From NCBI RefSeq assembly GCF_008329535.1, contig NZ_NPKR01000004.1, positions 62,001 through 126,000 of the forward strand: a DNA stretch of 64,000 nt, read 5' to 3'. The notes under the pieces are model-generated. The model was not told the DNA's origin. It was given only the letters and a program-made list of their open reading frames with translations, and ran no database searches. The DNA is from Mycolicibacterium sp. P1-18 (GTDB lineage Bacteria; Actinomycetota; Actinomycetes; Mycobacteriales; Mycobacteriaceae). Below are positions 18,684 through 32,031 of the stretch, one piece after another (position 1 is the stretch's first letter; the number at the start of each line of letters is the position of its first letter). The translations under genes and the position numbers were made by a program.

Positions 18684-19682
18684 GTGACCCCGGTACCGCG
18701 ACCGCCGATCGACCCCGTCCGCTGGCAACCTCCCAGGTCCAGACGACTTCCCGAGCCCGACCTGGTGGGTCGGCTCAGGATCGTCGCCCTGCCGGGCTTT
18801 GCCCCGGAGGACGTGGTCGTCGACGGTCGCGGTGGTGTGTACACCGGGGTCGTCGGCGGCGACATCCTCCGCGTCGACGCCGAGTCCGGAACCCCCGAGG
18901 TCGTCGGCAACACCGGTGGGCGTCCGCTCGGGCTGGCCGTGGCCCGCGACGGTCGTCTCCTCGTGTGCGACAGCCACCGAGGGCTGCTCGCCATGGACGT
19001 CGCCACCGGTGCCGTCGAGACGCTGGTCGACTCCTTCCAGGGCCGGCCGCTGACCTTCTGCTCCAACGTCGTCGAGGCGTCGGACGGCACGCTGTTCTTC
19101 ACGGAGTCGACCGACCGCTTCGGCTACGAGCACTACAAGGGGGCCGTGCTGGAGGCTCGCGGATCGGGATCGCTGTTCCGGCGGGACGCCGACGGCACCG
19201 TCACGCGACTGGCCTCCGGGCTGCACTTCGCCAACGGCGTGACGCTCACGGCCGACGAGTCGGCGGTGGTGTTCGCCGAGTCGTTCGCCGCCCGGGTGTC
19301 CAAGTTCTGGCTCACCGGCCCCGCCGCGGGCACCGTCACGCCGTGGGTGGAGGAACTGCCCGGCTACCCCGACAACATCTCGACCGGTCCCGACGGCCGC
19401 ATCTGGGTGGCCATGGTGTCGGACCGCAACGCCTTCGTCGAGCGACTGGTGACGAAGGCCCCGGTCGTGCGAAAGCTGATGTGGCGCTTGCCGTATCAGT
19501 GGCTGCCCGACGTGAAGCCGGTGGCGTGGGTGGTGGGCCTCGATCCCGGCGACGGGCACGTCGTCGCACAGTTCAAGGCCAACAACCCCTCCTTCGGCGC
19601 GACGACGGGCGTCGTGCAGGAGGGCAACCGGGTGTGGCTCGGCGGCATCGGTGCGCCGACGATCGCCTACTTCGACCTCTAA
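18684..19682 (+). CDS. SMP-30/gluconolactonase (strictosidine synthase-like) beta-propeller protein
   Basis: 332 aa six-bladed propeller. Repeated strands such as GFAPEDVVVDGRGGVYTGVVGG, RPLGLAVARDGRLLVCDSHRGLL, LTFCSNVVEASDGTLFFTES, GLHFANGVTLTADESAVVFAES and GYPDNISTGPDGRIWVAM carry the metal-ligand positions of the SMP-30/strictosidine synthase superfamily. Such proteins are lactonases or hydrolases. No secretion signal is visible from the GTG chosen (VTPVPRPPID). It begins 23 bp after the aminotransferase and may be co-transcribed. A stem-loop repeat follows its stop. Substrate unknown. Confidence 0.75.
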   Translation: MTPVPRPPIDPVRWQPPRSRRLPEPDLVGRLRIVALPGFAPEDVVVDGRGGVYTGVVGGDILRVDAESGTPEVVGNTGGRPLGLAVARDGRLLVCDSHRGLLAMDVATGAVETLVDSFQGRPLTFCSNVVEASDGTLFFTESTDRFGYEHYKGAVLEARGSGSLFRRDADGTVTRLASGLHFANGVTLTADESAVVFAESFAARVSKFWLTGPAAGTVTPWVEELPGYPDNISTGPDGRIWVAMVSDRNAFVERLVTKAPVVRKLMWRLPYQWLPDVKPVAWVVGLDPGDGHVVAQFKANNPSFGATTGVVQEGNRVWLGGIGAPTIAYFDL

Positions 19683-19683
19683 G

Positions 19684-19751
19684 CCCGCCGACTGCCCGCT
19701 TGTCGTACGCATCGGCCGAGTGGGGCCGCGAACAAGCGTGCGGTCGGCGGG
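19684..19751. repeat. Palindromic intergenic element, copy 1
   Basis: 20-nt arms (19684-19703 and 19732-19751) pair with one wobble and one mismatch; the right arm contains GCGTGCGGTCGGCGGG. The same 16 nt and the left-arm GCCGACTGC recur at 31920-31985, so this is a dispersed REP-like family. It starts 1 bp after the SMP-30 stop and could terminate that transcript. Confidence 0.75.
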
Positions 19752-19813
19752 AAGTACTGGCAACAGCGTGGCAACCCCGGAAACCGGCGGCCGTCGCCTA
19801 ACCTGCAGACACC

Positions 19814-21064
19814 ATGGCGACGTTCCACACCGTGTCCCGACGCGCAGCCGCGTTGGTAGCCACTCCCCTCCTGGCGGCCTTCTGCCTCCTCGGCAGCCCG
19901 GCCTTGGCCAACGCCGACGACGCCTGCCCGTACCGGGTGGTGACACCCCCGGCCGTCGACTCCTCGGAAGTGCCCGAGTCCGGCGACCCGCCGGCCCCGC
20001 TGCCCGTCCCCGCCAAGCCGCTCGGCGGTGACGCGCTGTCCGGATGCGGGATCATCACCGCGCCCGGTACCCCGCCCGTGCCCGACGACGTGTCGGCCGA
20101 GGCATGGGTGGTCGCCGACCTCGACAGCGGCGACATCGTCGCGGCCCGCGACCCGCACGGCAGGCACCGCCCCGCCAGCATCATCAAGGTCCTGGTGGCG
20201 ATGCAGGCGCTGCGCGAGCTGCCGATCAACAAACAGGTCATGGGCACCGCCGACGACGCGGCGGCCGAGGGCACCCGGGTGGGCGTCGACCAGGGCGGCA
20301 AGTACACCGTCAACGACCTGCTGCACGGGCTGCTCATGCACTCCGGCAACGACGCGGCGCATGCGCTCGCCGCGCAGCTCGGCGGCATGGACACCGCGCT
20401 GGCGAAGATCAACGACCTGGCGGGCAAGCTCGGCGGCCGCGACACCCGCGCCGCCACCCCGTCCGGCCTCGACGGTCCCGGCATGAGCACCTCGGCCTAC
20501 GACCTGGGGTTGTTCTACCGCTACGCCTGGCAGAACGCGGTCTTCGCCAACGTCGTGGCCACCAAGACGTACGACTTCCCCGGCCACCCCAACCGCGACG
20601 GCGGCGAGGACAGCCCCGGCTACGAGCTGGAGAACGACAACCAGCTGCTCTACAACTACCCCGGTGCCCTGGGCGGCAAGACCGGCTACACCGACGACGC
20701 CGGGCAGACGTTCGTGGGTGCGGCCGAACGCGACGGACGGCGACTGGTCGCGATCATGTTGCACGGCACGCGACTGCCCATCGCCCCCTGGGAGCAGGCC
20801 GCACATCTGCTCGACTACGGATTTGCGACCGCACCGGGCACCAAGGTCGGCACGCTCGTCGAACCCGATCCGTCGTTGACCGTCCGGGCCGCAAATCCAC
20901 TGGGCGACAACGTGCCCGCCCAGGACGTCGCGGCGTCGCCGCTGCTGACAGCCGACGCCGTACCCGTGCGGGTGGGGGTGGGCGTGGTCGGCGTGGTCGT
21001 GGTGTTGGGACTCATCATGGCCGCGCGGTCGATCAACCGGCGCCCCACCGACGCCCGGCGTTAA
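19814..21064 (+). CDS. dacB1: D-alanyl-D-alanine carboxypeptidase (penicillin-binding protein)
   Basis: 416 aa, serine-type peptidase S11, trims the terminal D-Ala of peptidoglycan stem peptides. Sec signal peptide in residues 1-34 ([25 protein letters not shown]). Active-site motifs are all present: S122-I-I-K, S177-G-N and K289-T-G. A C-terminal membrane anchor ([20 protein letters not shown]) precedes a short basic tail, so the enzyme is held on the outer face of the membrane. It corresponds by position to dacB1 (Rv3330). TAACCT 10 nt before the ATG is a likely -10. It ends tail to tail with yihY on a shared TTAA. Confidence 0.93.
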   Translation: MATFHTVSRRAAALVATPLLAAFCLLGSPALANADDACPYRVVTPPAVDSSEVPESGDPPAPLPVPAKPLGGDALSGCGIITAPGTPPVPDDVSAEAWVVADLDSGDIVAARDPHGRHRPASIIKVLVAMQALRELPINKQVMGTADDAAAEGTRVGVDQGGKYTVNDLLHGLLMHSGNDAAHALAAQLGGMDTALAKINDLAGKLGGRDTRAATPSGLDGPGMSTSAYDLGLFYRYAWQNAVFANVVATKTYDFPGHPNRDGGEDSPGYELENDNQLLYNYPGALGGKTGYTDDAGQTFVGAAERDGRRLVAIMLHGTRLPIAPWEQAAHLLDYGFATAPGTKVGTLVEPDPSLTVRAANPLGDNVPAQDVAASPLLTADAVPVRVGVGVVGVVVVLGLIMAARSINRRPTDARR

Positions 21065-22086
21065 CGCCGCCGCGTCAGCCGCGAAAGACCAAGGGCGCCA
21101 AGCGCGCCGACCCCCGCCGCCGCCAGTGCGCCGCGGACGCCTAGCCCTTCGTGCATCTCCACCCGGGTGATGATCTCCGCCGGATCCGGCGGCCCGACCG
21201 GTGCCGCCGCCAGGTTCTCCGACGCCGTCGCGGCCCATGCGGTGGCGAACAGGATCAGGCGGGCGGTGATGTAGGCGAACACCATCAGACCGAGCACCGG
21301 GCCGAACGTGGCGCCCGCCGGCCCGCGGATCACCGCACCCAGGTAGACCGAGGCCACCAGCTTGAAGACCTCGAAGGCCACCGCCGCGAGCAGTCCCGCC
21401 CGCGCGGCACTGCGCAGGGTCACCCGCTCCCTGGGCAGTCGCGCGATGATCCACGTGAACAGCAACCAGGAGATGCCGAGCGACACCACGAGCGACGCGA
21501 TCCGCAGCAGGACGCCCAGCCCGGTGAACTCGGGGATGCCGAAGAACTCGACGACGCCGCGCATCACCGTGTTGTTGCCCAGCAGCGAGAGCGCGACGGT
21601 GAGGACGATCGCCACGAAGGCCGACAGCAGCGCCAGCAGATCGGACACCTTGGTGCTGACGAAGCCGCCGGGCTCCCCCCGCTGGTGGCCCCACATCTGG
21701 CTGAGCGCCTCTCGGAGGTTCGCCATCCAGCCCAACCCCGCCCACGCGGCGGTGGCCAGACCGATGACGCCGACCGAGGTCCGTGACGCGATGGCCGACT
21801 TCATCAGCTCGACGAGCTGCTGCCCCAGGTCGCCGGACACCGACCCCGTGATCTTGGCCTCCACCACCGACAGGAGGTCGGGCCGGCTCGCGAGCACGAA
21901 TCCGCCGGCCGCGAAGGCCACCATGAGCAGCGGGAACAGCGCGAAGATCGTGAAGTAGGTGATGCCGGCGGCGTAGAAGTCGCCCTTGCTGTCGTCGTAG
22001 CGGCCCTGGGCACGCATGACGCGGTCGAACCAGTGGTATCTGGCTCGAAGCCGATCCAATACGCCGGGCTCGGCGGTTTCGGTCAC
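21061..22086 (-). CDS. YihY/BrkB-family inner membrane protein
   Basis: 341 aa with about six membrane helices. Family features: [25 protein letters not shown] near the N-terminus, [15 protein letters not shown] in the middle, [20 protein letters not shown] before the last helices. Once mislabelled ribonuclease BN; the true role of YihY proteins is unknown, perhaps a transporter. GTG start with AGGAGG 5 nt upstream. It begins 17 bp after trpS, the order known from Rv3336c-Rv3335c, and is probably co-transcribed. Confidence 0.88.
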   Translation of the reverse strand: MTETAEPGVLDRLRARYHWFDRVMRAQGRYDDSKGDFYAAGITYFTIFALFPLLMVAFAAGGFVLASRPDLLSVVEAKITGSVSGDLGQQLVELMKSAIASRTSVGVIGLATAAWAGLGWMANLREALSQMWGHQRGEPGGFVSTKVSDLLALLSAFVAIVLTVALSLLGNNTVMRGVVEFFGIPEFTGLGVLLRIASLVVSLGISWLLFTWIIARLPRERVTLRSAARAGLLAAVAFEVFKLVASVYLGAVIRGPAGATFGPVLGLMVFAYITARLILFATAWAATASENLAAAPVGPPDPAEIITRVEMHEGLGVRGALAAAGVGALGALGLSRLTRRR

Positions 22087-22103
22087 GCCGGCCTCCTGGT
22101 GGC

Positions 22104-23165
<1,062 letters not shown>

Positions 23166-23966
23166 TCAGGCGTACTCGACGGTCACCGGCGCGTGATCCG
23201 ACCAGCGCAACGCGTAGGCCTCGGCCCGCTCCACCCGGGCGGTGCGCACCCGCGGGGCCAGCGTCGGGCTGGCCAGCTGGTAGTCGATGCGCCAGCCCGC
23301 GTCGTTGTCGAACGCCTTGCCGCGCCACGACCACCAGCTGTACGGCCCCGCCACGTCCGGATGGGCCGACCGGACCACGTCCACCCAGCCGGTGTCCAGC
23401 AGATCGGTCACCCACTGGCGTTCGGCGGGCAGGAAGCCGGCCTTCTTCTGGTTCGCCTTCCAGGCCTTGATGTCGTTCTCGGTGTGACCGATGTTCCAGT
23501 CGCCGCACACCACGGCGTCACGGCCCGCGCGGTGCAGGACCGCCATCCGGGCGGCGACGGCCGCCAGGAAGCGCTCCTTCTCCCGCTGCCGCTCCGTCTC
23601 GGCCTCGCCGGTGGGGACGTAGACGCTTCCGACGGTGAGGCCGGCGGTCTCGACCTCGACGTAGCGGCCGTGCGCGGCGAACTCGTCGGCGCCGGGGCCG
23701 ATCAGCGTGCGGGTGATCGGGTGTCGGCTCAACACGGCAACGCCGTTGCGGCCCTTGAGATGTGGATCGGCCGACGCCAGGTGCCAACCGCCGTCGAGGG
23801 CCGGGGCCAGGGCCTCGGCCAGCTGAGCGTCGTCGGCGCGGGTCTCCTGCAGGCAGACGACGTCGGCCGGGGTCTTGGCGAGCCAGGGCAGGAGGCCGAG
23901 GTTCTCGGCGGAGCGTTCCTTGACGGCGGCGCGGATGCCGTTGACGTTGACGGTGCTGACGATCAC
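23166..23966 (-). CDS. xth: Exodeoxyribonuclease III
   Basis: 266 aa EEP-fold nuclease for base-excision repair, cutting at abasic sites and 3' blocks. The metal and catalytic residues are in STVNVNGIRAA, LQETRADD, VCGDWNIGHTENDIKAWK, and the final SDHAPVTVEY. The start is GTG at IVSTVNVNG. Divergent from the hydrolase gene with a gap of 73 bp; 45 bp separate it from trpS downstream. Confidence 0.95.
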   Translation of the reverse strand: MIVSTVNVNGIRAAVKERSAENLGLLPWLAKTPADVVCLQETRADDAQLAEALAPALDGGWHLASADPHLKGRNGVAVLSRHPITRTLIGPGADEFAAHGRYVEVETAGLTVGSVYVPTGEAETERQREKERFLAAVAARMAVLHRAGRDAVVCGDWNIGHTENDIKAWKANQKKAGFLPAERQWVTDLLDTGWVDVVRSAHPDVAGPYSWWSWRGKAFDNDAGWRIDYQLASPTLAPRVRTARVERAEAYALRWSDHAPVTVEYA

Positions 23967-24039
23967 GAGGGACAGACCCTAGCCGACGACCCCGTCACCA
24001 TTCTTGCGGTACCGCAGGTATCACCTTAGTGTCGGCGAC

Positions 24040-24885
24040 ATGACGACGCGTGACCCCATCCACCTCGGCGAGCCCGGTGGCGAGCCGATCCTGATGCTGC
24101 ATCCGTTCCTGTGTTCGCAGGCGGTGTGGCGCACGGTCGCCGAACAGCTGGCCGACACCGGACGGTACGAGGTGTTCGCACCCACCATGGTCGGCCACCA
24201 CGGCGGCCCGAAGGCGAGCTCCTGGGTCATGGGCACCTCCGACCTGGTCGACGACGTGGAACGGCGGATGGACGAGCTGGGCTGGGACACCGCCCACGTC
24301 GTCGGCAACTCCCTGGGCGGCTGGGTGGCCTTCGAGCTGGAACGCCGCGGCCGCGCCCGGTCGGTGACGGCCATCGCGCCGGCGGGCGGCTGGTCGCAGC
24401 ACTCGCCGACCAAGTACGAGACGGTCCTGAAGTTCCTCGCCGGCGGACCCGTGCTGCTCGCGGCGCGCCTGCTGGGCCCCCGCATCCTCGGCCTGCCGTT
24501 CGCGCGGCGCATCGCGACGCTCGCCGTCAGCGGTCCGGCGGACGGGCCGAGCCACCCGGACCTGGTGGACCTGATCGACGACGCCACGCATTGCACGGCC
24601 TACTTCCAGCTGTTGGTCAAGACGCTGCGGCTGCCGGGGCTGCTGGAATTGGCCGACGTCGCGGTCCCCACGCAGCTGGTGCTGTGCGAGAAGGACCGGG
24701 TCTTTCCCACCCCGCGCGGCAACCGGTACCTGATCGACAACCTGCCCCGTGACACCACGGTGGTCCGGCTCGAGGGCCTCGGCCACATCCCGATGCTGGA
24801 GGCCCCCGGCCGGGTCACCGAGCTGATCGCCGACTTCGTCGGGTCACTCGCCGAACGCGAACGGCAGATCCCGCCGGCGGGTTAG
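24040..24885 (+). CDS. Alpha/beta-fold hydrolase
   Basis: 281 aa. Nucleophile Ser91 in GNSLGG, acidic residue likely in LVLCEKDRVFPT, and histidine in LEGLGHIPMLEAP. A cap region spans residues ~125-200. The substrate is not evident; esterase, lipase or thioesterase are all possible. The ATG at MTTRDPIHLG was preferred over one 12 codons upstream, which lies in the promoter. It occupies the place of Rv3338, a hydrolase, in the related gene order. It converges on icd2 with 22 bp between stops. Confidence 0.85.
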   Translation: MTTRDPIHLGEPGGEPILMLHPFLCSQAVWRTVAEQLADTGRYEVFAPTMVGHHGGPKASSWVMGTSDLVDDVERRMDELGWDTAHVVGNSLGGWVAFELERRGRARSVTAIAPAGGWSQHSPTKYETVLKFLAGGPVLLAARLLGPRILGLPFARRIATLAVSGPADGPSHPDLVDLIDDATHCTAYFQLLVKTLRLPGLLELADVAVPTQLVLCEKDRVFPTPRGNRYLIDNLPRDTTVVRLEGLGHIPMLEAPGRVTELIADFVGSLAERERQIPPAG

Positions 24886-24907
24886 GGCACCGGAGCGCCC
24901 TCGTGCG

Positions 24908-27142
<2,235 letters not shown>

Positions 27143-27336
27143 TTCTGTGTCTCCCGGCGTCACGTTCGATCTGCGTTCACGGTCATTATCGCGTCGAGTA
27201 CGAACCTACGCGTAGCTCTCCTGCCACGGATGGCGTGGGTGACCCGCGACCGCCCGACCGTCGACGCCCCTATGCGACCAGTCACACCGTGGGCAATCGC
27301 GACCGATTGACGCGGGGGAAAGTTACGCTCCGGCCC

Positions 27337-28383
27337 GTGCGGCGGACATGGGGAGCGACGGCCGCGATCGTGACGACGATGTTGACGGCGGCCTGTGGCA
27401 GCGGGCCCGCCGCACCCGAGAGCCCGGCGTCGCACGTCGTCGTCGTCGTCTCCGGCGGCGCGGCCACCAGCCCGTTCACCACCCCGGACGAGGCCTGCGC
27501 GACGGGTCTGGCCGCCGGGAACACCGACACCGCCCTTCGCGACGGGCTGGGCAAGCAGGGCTACACCGTCTACACGTCGCCCGCCATGGCCGGCCGTGGG
27601 CAGGTGGTCGACCAGACCGGGTTCGGCCCCTTCGGAGACTGCCCCGTCACCCTGCCCGAGAACATGACGGTCGACTCGACGGGCAGCATCGACACCGCCG
27701 GTGAACACCTCGCCCGCTTCCTGAACTGGCTGCACTCCGACAAGGGAGTCACCGACGTCGACGTCGTCGCCCATTCGATGGGCGGACTGTACTCACGGGC
27801 CGCCATCCGCGTCCTGAGCAGCACGGACTCACCCCTGCACGTTCGGTCGCTGACCACGCTCGGCACGCCCTGGCAGGGCTCCTACCTGTCGGACTACGCC
27901 AACGGCATCGTGGCGCTGTCGGACTGCCGCGGAGACAAGCTCTGCGAAGCGGGCATGACGGGCATGAAGGACGAGGTTCTGCGCCTCGTGTCCGGCAGCG
28001 GACGCGAGGTCAACCAGGCCTACCTGATGGGCGCCACGGGCTGGAACGCGCACCAGGCCGGAGTTCTCGACGACGTCCCCGTCACGTTGATCGCCGGCCG
28101 GAAGTTCACCGTGCCGGGCCAGGTCAACCCCGCCGTCTGGCCCAACGACGGCATCGTCGCCCTGTCCAGCGCGCACGCCGCCGACGTCGACGACGCGGTG
28201 CTGCCGCACCGTCGCTGCTACACCGTCGACGACACCCACAGCATCTTCGTGTCCCACGCCGCCGGACTGCCCTGGAATACCGCGATGACGTGGGATCCAG
28301 AGGTCCTGGACCTCGTCGACCGGTCGCTGCAGGACGCGCCCACGGCGCTCGACGCGGCCACCCGCCAGGGTTGCCCGGGCTAG
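27337..28383 (+). CDS. Lipoprotein with alpha/beta-hydrolase (triacylglycerol lipase-like) fold
   Basis: 348 aa. The signal ends in the lipobox LTAAC with Cys20 as the lipid-modified residue, so it is anchored outside the membrane. Mature part: GLGKQGYTVYTSPAMAGRGQVVDQTGFGPFGDCP, then the nucleophile elbow AHSMGG (Ser147), and a late Asp/His region (WPNDGIVALSSAHA, DDTHSIF). Five cysteines in the mature chain (DCP, DCRGDKLCEA, RRCYT, QGCPG) may form disulfides. Substrate is unknown; an envelope or host lipid is likely. It diverges from icd2 and is followed by the SAM-IV riboswitch. Confidence 0.83.
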   Translation: MRRTWGATAAIVTTMLTAACGSGPAAPESPASHVVVVVSGGAATSPFTTPDEACATGLAAGNTDTALRDGLGKQGYTVYTSPAMAGRGQVVDQTGFGPFGDCPVTLPENMTVDSTGSIDTAGEHLARFLNWLHSDKGVTDVDVVAHSMGGLYSRAAIRVLSSTDSPLHVRSLTTLGTPWQGSYLSDYANGIVALSDCRGDKLCEAGMTGMKDEVLRLVSGSGREVNQAYLMGATGWNAHQAGVLDDVPVTLIAGRKFTVPGQVNPAVWPNDGIVALSSAHAADVDDAVLPHRRCYTVDDTHSIFVSHAAGLPWNTAMTWDPEVLDLVDRSLQDAPTALDAATRQGCPG

Positions 28384-28427
28384 AACCCACTGGCACCGCT
28401 CGTGTGTCACGAGATACGCTTCGTTTC

Positions 28428-28560
28428 GGTCATGAGTGCCAGCGTCAAGCCCCGGCTCGCTGGCCGGCAACCCTCCAACCGCGGTGGGGTGCCCCGGGTG
28501 ATTGACCAGGTTGAGTAGGCGTCCGGAGAACACCGGTCGGCTACACGGCAAGCGCGGGCC
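28428..28560 (+). ncRNA. SAM-IV riboswitch
   Basis: The leader matches the SAM-IV aptamer almost base for base as I remember it: GGTCATGAGTGCCAGCGTC, the SAM-core CCGGCTCGCTGGCCGGCAA, CCTCCAACCGCGGTGGGGTG, and GACCAGGTTGAGTAG followed by GGCAAGCGCGGG. The P1 helix is GGTCA with TGACC. TACGCT at 28415-28420 is a likely -10, placing the transcript start at the aptamer edge. When S-adenosylmethionine is bound, expression of metC-metX should fall. Known members of this class occur upstream of sulfur genes in actinobacteria, including mycobacteria. Confidence 0.92.
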
Positions 28561-28664
28561 CGCCATGACGGGCCCCTTAGTAGACAGGGAAACCTGATGC
28601 GGAGGCCCCCGTTGTGTTGTTGACGCTGAACCATTCCCAGACCTGATTCGTGCCCCCAGGGCAC
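28556..28664 (+). promoter_or_regulatory. Candidate expression platform of the SAM-IV riboswitch
   Basis: Two hairpins lie between aptamer and metC. One is GGGCCCG-CCATGA-CGGGCCC (28556-28575), whose left arm shares bases with the aptamer 3' end and could compete with it. The other is GTGCCC-CCA-GGGCAC (28650-28664), followed by CCCCCTTCTCATTTC, a terminator-like pyrimidine tract 15 nt before the metC ribosome site. Either transcription or translation control is possible. Confidence 0.5.
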
Positions 28665-28692
28665 CCCCTTCTCATTTCAGGAGACATCCTTC

Positions 28693-30027
28693 ATGACCGA
28701 CGACTTCGACCCGACGGCTTCGTGGGCGTTCGAGACCAAGCAGGTGCACGCCGGCCAGAGCCCCGACGTCGCCACCGGCGCTCGGGCGCTGCCGATCTAC
28801 CAGACCACGTCGTATGCCTTCCGCGACACCGACCACGCCGCGGCCCTGTTCGGCCTCGCCGAGCCGGGCAACATCTACACCCGCATCATGAACCCCACCC
28901 AGGACGTCGTCGAGCAACGCATCGCGGCACTCGAAGGCGGTGTGGCCGCCCTGTTCCTGTCCTCCGGCCAGGCGGCCGAGACGTTCGCCATCCTCAACCT
29001 GGCCGGCGCGGGCGACCACATCGTGTCCTCGCCCAGGCTGTACGGCGGCACGTACAACCTCTTTCACTACACCCTGCCCAGGCTGGGCATCGAGACCACC
29101 TTCGTCGAGAATCCCGACGACCTGGACTCGTGGCGTGCGGCCGTGCGGCCCAACACCAAGGCATTCTTCGGTGAGACCATCTCCAACCCCCAGATCGACG
29201 TCCTCGACATCCCCGGCGTCTCGTCCGTTGCCCACGAGAACGGCGTCCCGCTGATCGTCGACAACACCATCGCCACGCCATATCTCATCCAGCCCATCGC
29301 CCACGGCGCCGACATCGTGGTGCACTCCGCGACCAAGTACCTCGGCGGGCACGGCACGGCGATCGCCGGTGTGATCGTGGACTCCGGGAACTTCGACTGG
29401 ACCCAGGGCCGCCATCCCGGCTTCACCACCCCGGACCCGAGCTACCACGGCGTGGTGTTCGCCGAACTCGGCCCGCCCGCCTACGCACTCAAGGCCAGGG
29501 TCCAGTTGTTGCGTGACCTCGGTTCCGCGGGCGCCCCGTTCAACGCCTTCCTGATCGCCCAGGGGCTCGAGACCCTGAGCCTTCGCCTCGAACGGCACGT
29601 CGCCAACGCCCAGCGGGTCGCCGAATTCCTGGCCGCCCACGACGGCGTGGTGTCGGTCAACTACGCGGGCCTGCCGTCGTCGCCGTGGTACGACCTCGGA
29701 AAGAAGTTGGCGCCCAAGGGAACCGGTGCGGTGCTGGCCTTCGAGCTGGCAGGCGGCATCGAGGCGGGCAAGGCGTTCGTCAACGCCCTGACCCTGCACA
29801 GCCACGTCGCCAACATCGGCGACGTACGGTCCCTGGTGATCCACCCCGCCTCGACGACGCACGCGCAGCTCTCCCCCGCCGAGCAGCTCGCCACCGGCGT
29901 CACGCCGGGGCTGGTGCGGCTCGCCGTCGGGATCGAGGGCGTCGACGACATCCTCGCCGACCTGGAGCAGGGCTTCGCCGCCGCCAACGCGGTCGCCGGA
30001 GCGTCGCAGGCCACGGTGTCGGTGTGA
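28693..30027 (+). CDS. metC: O-acetylhomoserine sulfhydrylase (Cys/Met metabolism PLP enzyme)
   Basis: 444 aa. Makes homocysteine from O-acetylhomoserine and sulfide, the direct sulfhydrylation route to methionine. PLP lysine is K215 in [15 protein letters not shown]. YSRxxNPT appears as [22 protein letters not shown], and [14 protein letters not shown] binds the cofactor phosphate. It is the MetY-type enzyme usually called metC in mycobacteria (Rv3340). It has its own AGGAG site after the riboswitch leader and is followed by metX 28 bp downstream. Confidence 0.95.
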   Translation: MTDDFDPTASWAFETKQVHAGQSPDVATGARALPIYQTTSYAFRDTDHAAALFGLAEPGNIYTRIMNPTQDVVEQRIAALEGGVAALFLSSGQAAETFAILNLAGAGDHIVSSPRLYGGTYNLFHYTLPRLGIETTFVENPDDLDSWRAAVRPNTKAFFGETISNPQIDVLDIPGVSSVAHENGVPLIVDNTIATPYLIQPIAHGADIVVHSATKYLGGHGTAIAGVIVDSGNFDWTQGRHPGFTTPDPSYHGVVFAELGPPAYALKARVQLLRDLGSAGAPFNAFLIAQGLETLSLRLERHVANAQRVAEFLAAHDGVVSVNYAGLPSSPWYDLGKKLAPKGTGAVLAFELAGGIEAGKAFVNALTLHSHVANIGDVRSLVIHPASTTHAQLSPAEQLATGVTPGLVRLAVGIEGVDDILADLEQGFAAANAVAGASQATVSV

Positions 30028-30055
30028 CGGTGAATCTCGTCGTGAGAGAAGAGAA

Positions 30056-31186
30056 GTGACGATCATCGAAGCCCCCGACACTCCCCTGCTGACGCTGCCC
30101 GCCGAGGGTGAGATCGGCATCGTCGACGTCGGGCCGCTGACCCTGGAGTCGGGCGTGGTCCTCGACGACGTTCGCATCGCGGTGCAGCGGTGGGGCGAGC
30201 TGTCGGCGGACCGCGACAACGCCGTGGTGGTCCTGCACGCGCTGACGGGTGACTCGCACGTCACCGGTCCCGCCGGTCCCGACCATCCCACCCCCGGCTG
30301 GTGGGACGGCGTGGCCGGACCCGGCGCACCCGTCGACACCGACCGCTGGTGCGCGATCGCCACCAACGTGCTCGGCGGCTGCCGCGGCTCCACCGGCCCC
30401 AGTTCGCTTGCACCAGACGGAAAGCCGTGGGGATCGCGATTCCCGACCATCACGGTGCGCGACCAGGTCAACGCCGATCTCGCCGCCCTCGCGGCCCTGG
30501 GCATCACTCAGGTCGCCGCGGTCGTCGGCGGATCGATGGGCGGCGCCCGCGCACTGGAGTGGATCGTCGGCCACCCCGAGACCACCAGGGCGGCACTGGT
30601 TCTGGCGGTCGGAGCGCGGGCGACCGCCGACCAGATCGGCACGCAGGCCACGCAGGTGGCGGCCATCAAGGCCGATCCCCACTGGCAGAACGGCGACTAC
30701 CACGGCACGGGTCGCTCACCCCAGCAGGGCATGGAGATCGCCCGACGCTTCGCGCACCTGACCTACCGCGGCGAAGCGGAGCTCGACGAGCGGTTCGGCA
30801 ACGACGCCCAGGGCAACGAGGACCCCGTCACCGGCGGGCGTTACGCGGTGCAGAGCTATCTCGAGCACCAGGGCGGCAAGCTGGCCCGCCGTTTCGACGC
30901 CGGCACCTACGTGGCCCTGACCGACGCGTTGAGCAGTCACGACGTCGGCCGCGGCCGGGGTGGGGTGGCGGCGGCGCTGAGCCGGGTCACCGTGCCGGTG
31001 ATCGTCGGCGGCATCACCTCGGATCGCCTGTATCCCTTGCGGTTACAGCAGGAGTTGGCCGACCTGCTGCCGACGTGCGCCGGGCTCGACGTCGTCGACT
31101 CGGCCTTCGGCCACGACGGGTTCCTCGTCGAGACCGACGCCGTCTACGCATTGATCAGGCAGACACTGGAGTTCGCGTCGACGTGA
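30056..31186 (+). CDS. metX: Homoserine O-acetyltransferase
   Basis: 376 aa alpha/beta-hydrolase-fold acyltransferase; forms O-acetylhomoserine from homoserine and acetyl-CoA, the substrate of the preceding sulfhydrylase. [25 protein letters not shown] and the nucleophile Ser160 in [12 protein letters not shown] identify it, and the final FGHDGFLVE holds the catalytic histidine and partner. GTG start. The stop overlaps the methyltransferase start by 4 bp. Called metA in some mycobacterial annotations (Rv3341). Confidence 0.96.
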   Translation: MTIIEAPDTPLLTLPAEGEIGIVDVGPLTLESGVVLDDVRIAVQRWGELSADRDNAVVVLHALTGDSHVTGPAGPDHPTPGWWDGVAGPGAPVDTDRWCAIATNVLGGCRGSTGPSSLAPDGKPWGSRFPTITVRDQVNADLAALAALGITQVAAVVGGSMGGARALEWIVGHPETTRAALVLAVGARATADQIGTQATQVAAIKADPHWQNGDYHGTGRSPQQGMEIARRFAHLTYRGEAELDERFGNDAQGNEDPVTGGRYAVQSYLEHQGGKLARRFDAGTYVALTDALSSHDVGRGRGGVAAALSRVTVPVIVGGITSDRLYPLRLQQELADLLPTCAGLDVVDSAFGHDGFLVETDAVYALIRQTLEFAST

Positions 31187-31917
31187 CCACCGACGAAGCG
31201 CGGCAGCGCTCACTGTCCTTCGGCGAGGAGGCCGCGGCCTACGAACGCGGCCGACCGTCCTACCCGCCGGAGGCCATCGACTGGCTGCTGCAGAGCGGGG
31301 CGCGCAACGTGCTCGACCTCGGTGCCGGCACGGGCAAGCTGACCATTCGGCTGGTCGAGCGTGGGCTCGACGTCATCGCCGTCGACCCCATTCCCGAGAT
31401 GCTGGAGGTGCTGAGCAGGTCGCTGCCCGACACCCCCGCGCTGCTCGGCAGCGCCGAGGAGATTCCGCTGCCCGACGACAGCGTCGACTCGGTGCTGGTG
31501 GCCCAGGCCTGGCACTGGTTCGATCCCGAGCGCGCCATCAAGGAGGTCGCCCGGGTGCTGCGCCCCGGCGGCCGACTCGGCCTGGTGTGGAACACCCGCG
31601 ACGAACGCCTGGGCTGGGTCAAGGATCTCGGCCGCATCGTCGGCCACGAGGAAGACCCGTTCAGTCGCCAGGTCACGCTGCCCGCGCCGTTCGTCGGGCT
31701 GGAACGCCAGCAGTTCGAGTGGACGAGTTACCTGACGCCGCAAGCACTCATCGACCTGGTGGCCTCGCGGAGTTACTGCATCACCTCGCCTGCCGCCGTG
31801 CGGTCGAAGACCCTCGAGGACGTGCGGACGCTGCTGGCGACGCACCCCGCCCTGGTCAACGCGACCGGCTTGGCGCTGCCGTACATCACGGTGGGTGTGC
31901 GGGCGACCCTCGCCTGA
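31183..31917 (+). CDS. SAM-dependent methyltransferase (UbiE/class I type)
   Basis: 244 aa. Rossmann-like methyltransferase with motif [20 protein letters not shown], acidic motif [14 protein letters not shown], and [17 protein letters not shown]. The N-terminus [22 protein letters not shown] is typical of the family. GTG start overlaps the metX stop (GTGA), so it belongs to the riboswitch-controlled operon. A methyltransferase that spends SAM under a SAM-sensing switch is notable. Substrate unknown; counterpart by position is Rv3342. Confidence 0.88.
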   Translation: MTTDEARQRSLSFGEEAAAYERGRPSYPPEAIDWLLQSGARNVLDLGAGTGKLTIRLVERGLDVIAVDPIPEMLEVLSRSLPDTPALLGSAEEIPLPDDSVDSVLVAQAWHWFDPERAIKEVARVLRPGGRLGLVWNTRDERLGWVKDLGRIVGHEEDPFSRQVTLPAPFVGLERQQFEWTSYLTPQALIDLVASRSYCITSPAAVRSKTLEDVRTLLATHPALVNATGLALPYITVGVRATLA

Positions 31918-31919
31918 TT

Positions 31920-31983
31920 CGCCGACTGCACGCATGTTGACGGGGTCTCTCGGCGGATGCGTTCACCATGCGTGCGGTCGGCG
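31920..31983. repeat. Palindromic intergenic element, copy 2
   Basis: 17-nt arms CGCCGACTGCACGCATG and CATGCGTGCGGTCGGCG pair with one G-T wobble around a 30-nt loop. The right arm GCGTGCGGTCGGCGGG is identical to that at 19736-19751. It lies just after the methyltransferase stop and probably terminates the met operon. Confidence 0.75.
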
Positions 31984-32031
31984 GGTGGATTGGTGCGGAG
32001 TGGGCCCGCGACGGTGCCCGACGATGGGTGA

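Noticed and set aside
19684..19751. Insertion sequence remnant or tRNA gene
   Set aside because: Stem-loop only; no transposase, target duplication, or cloverleaf with anticodon and T-loop features.
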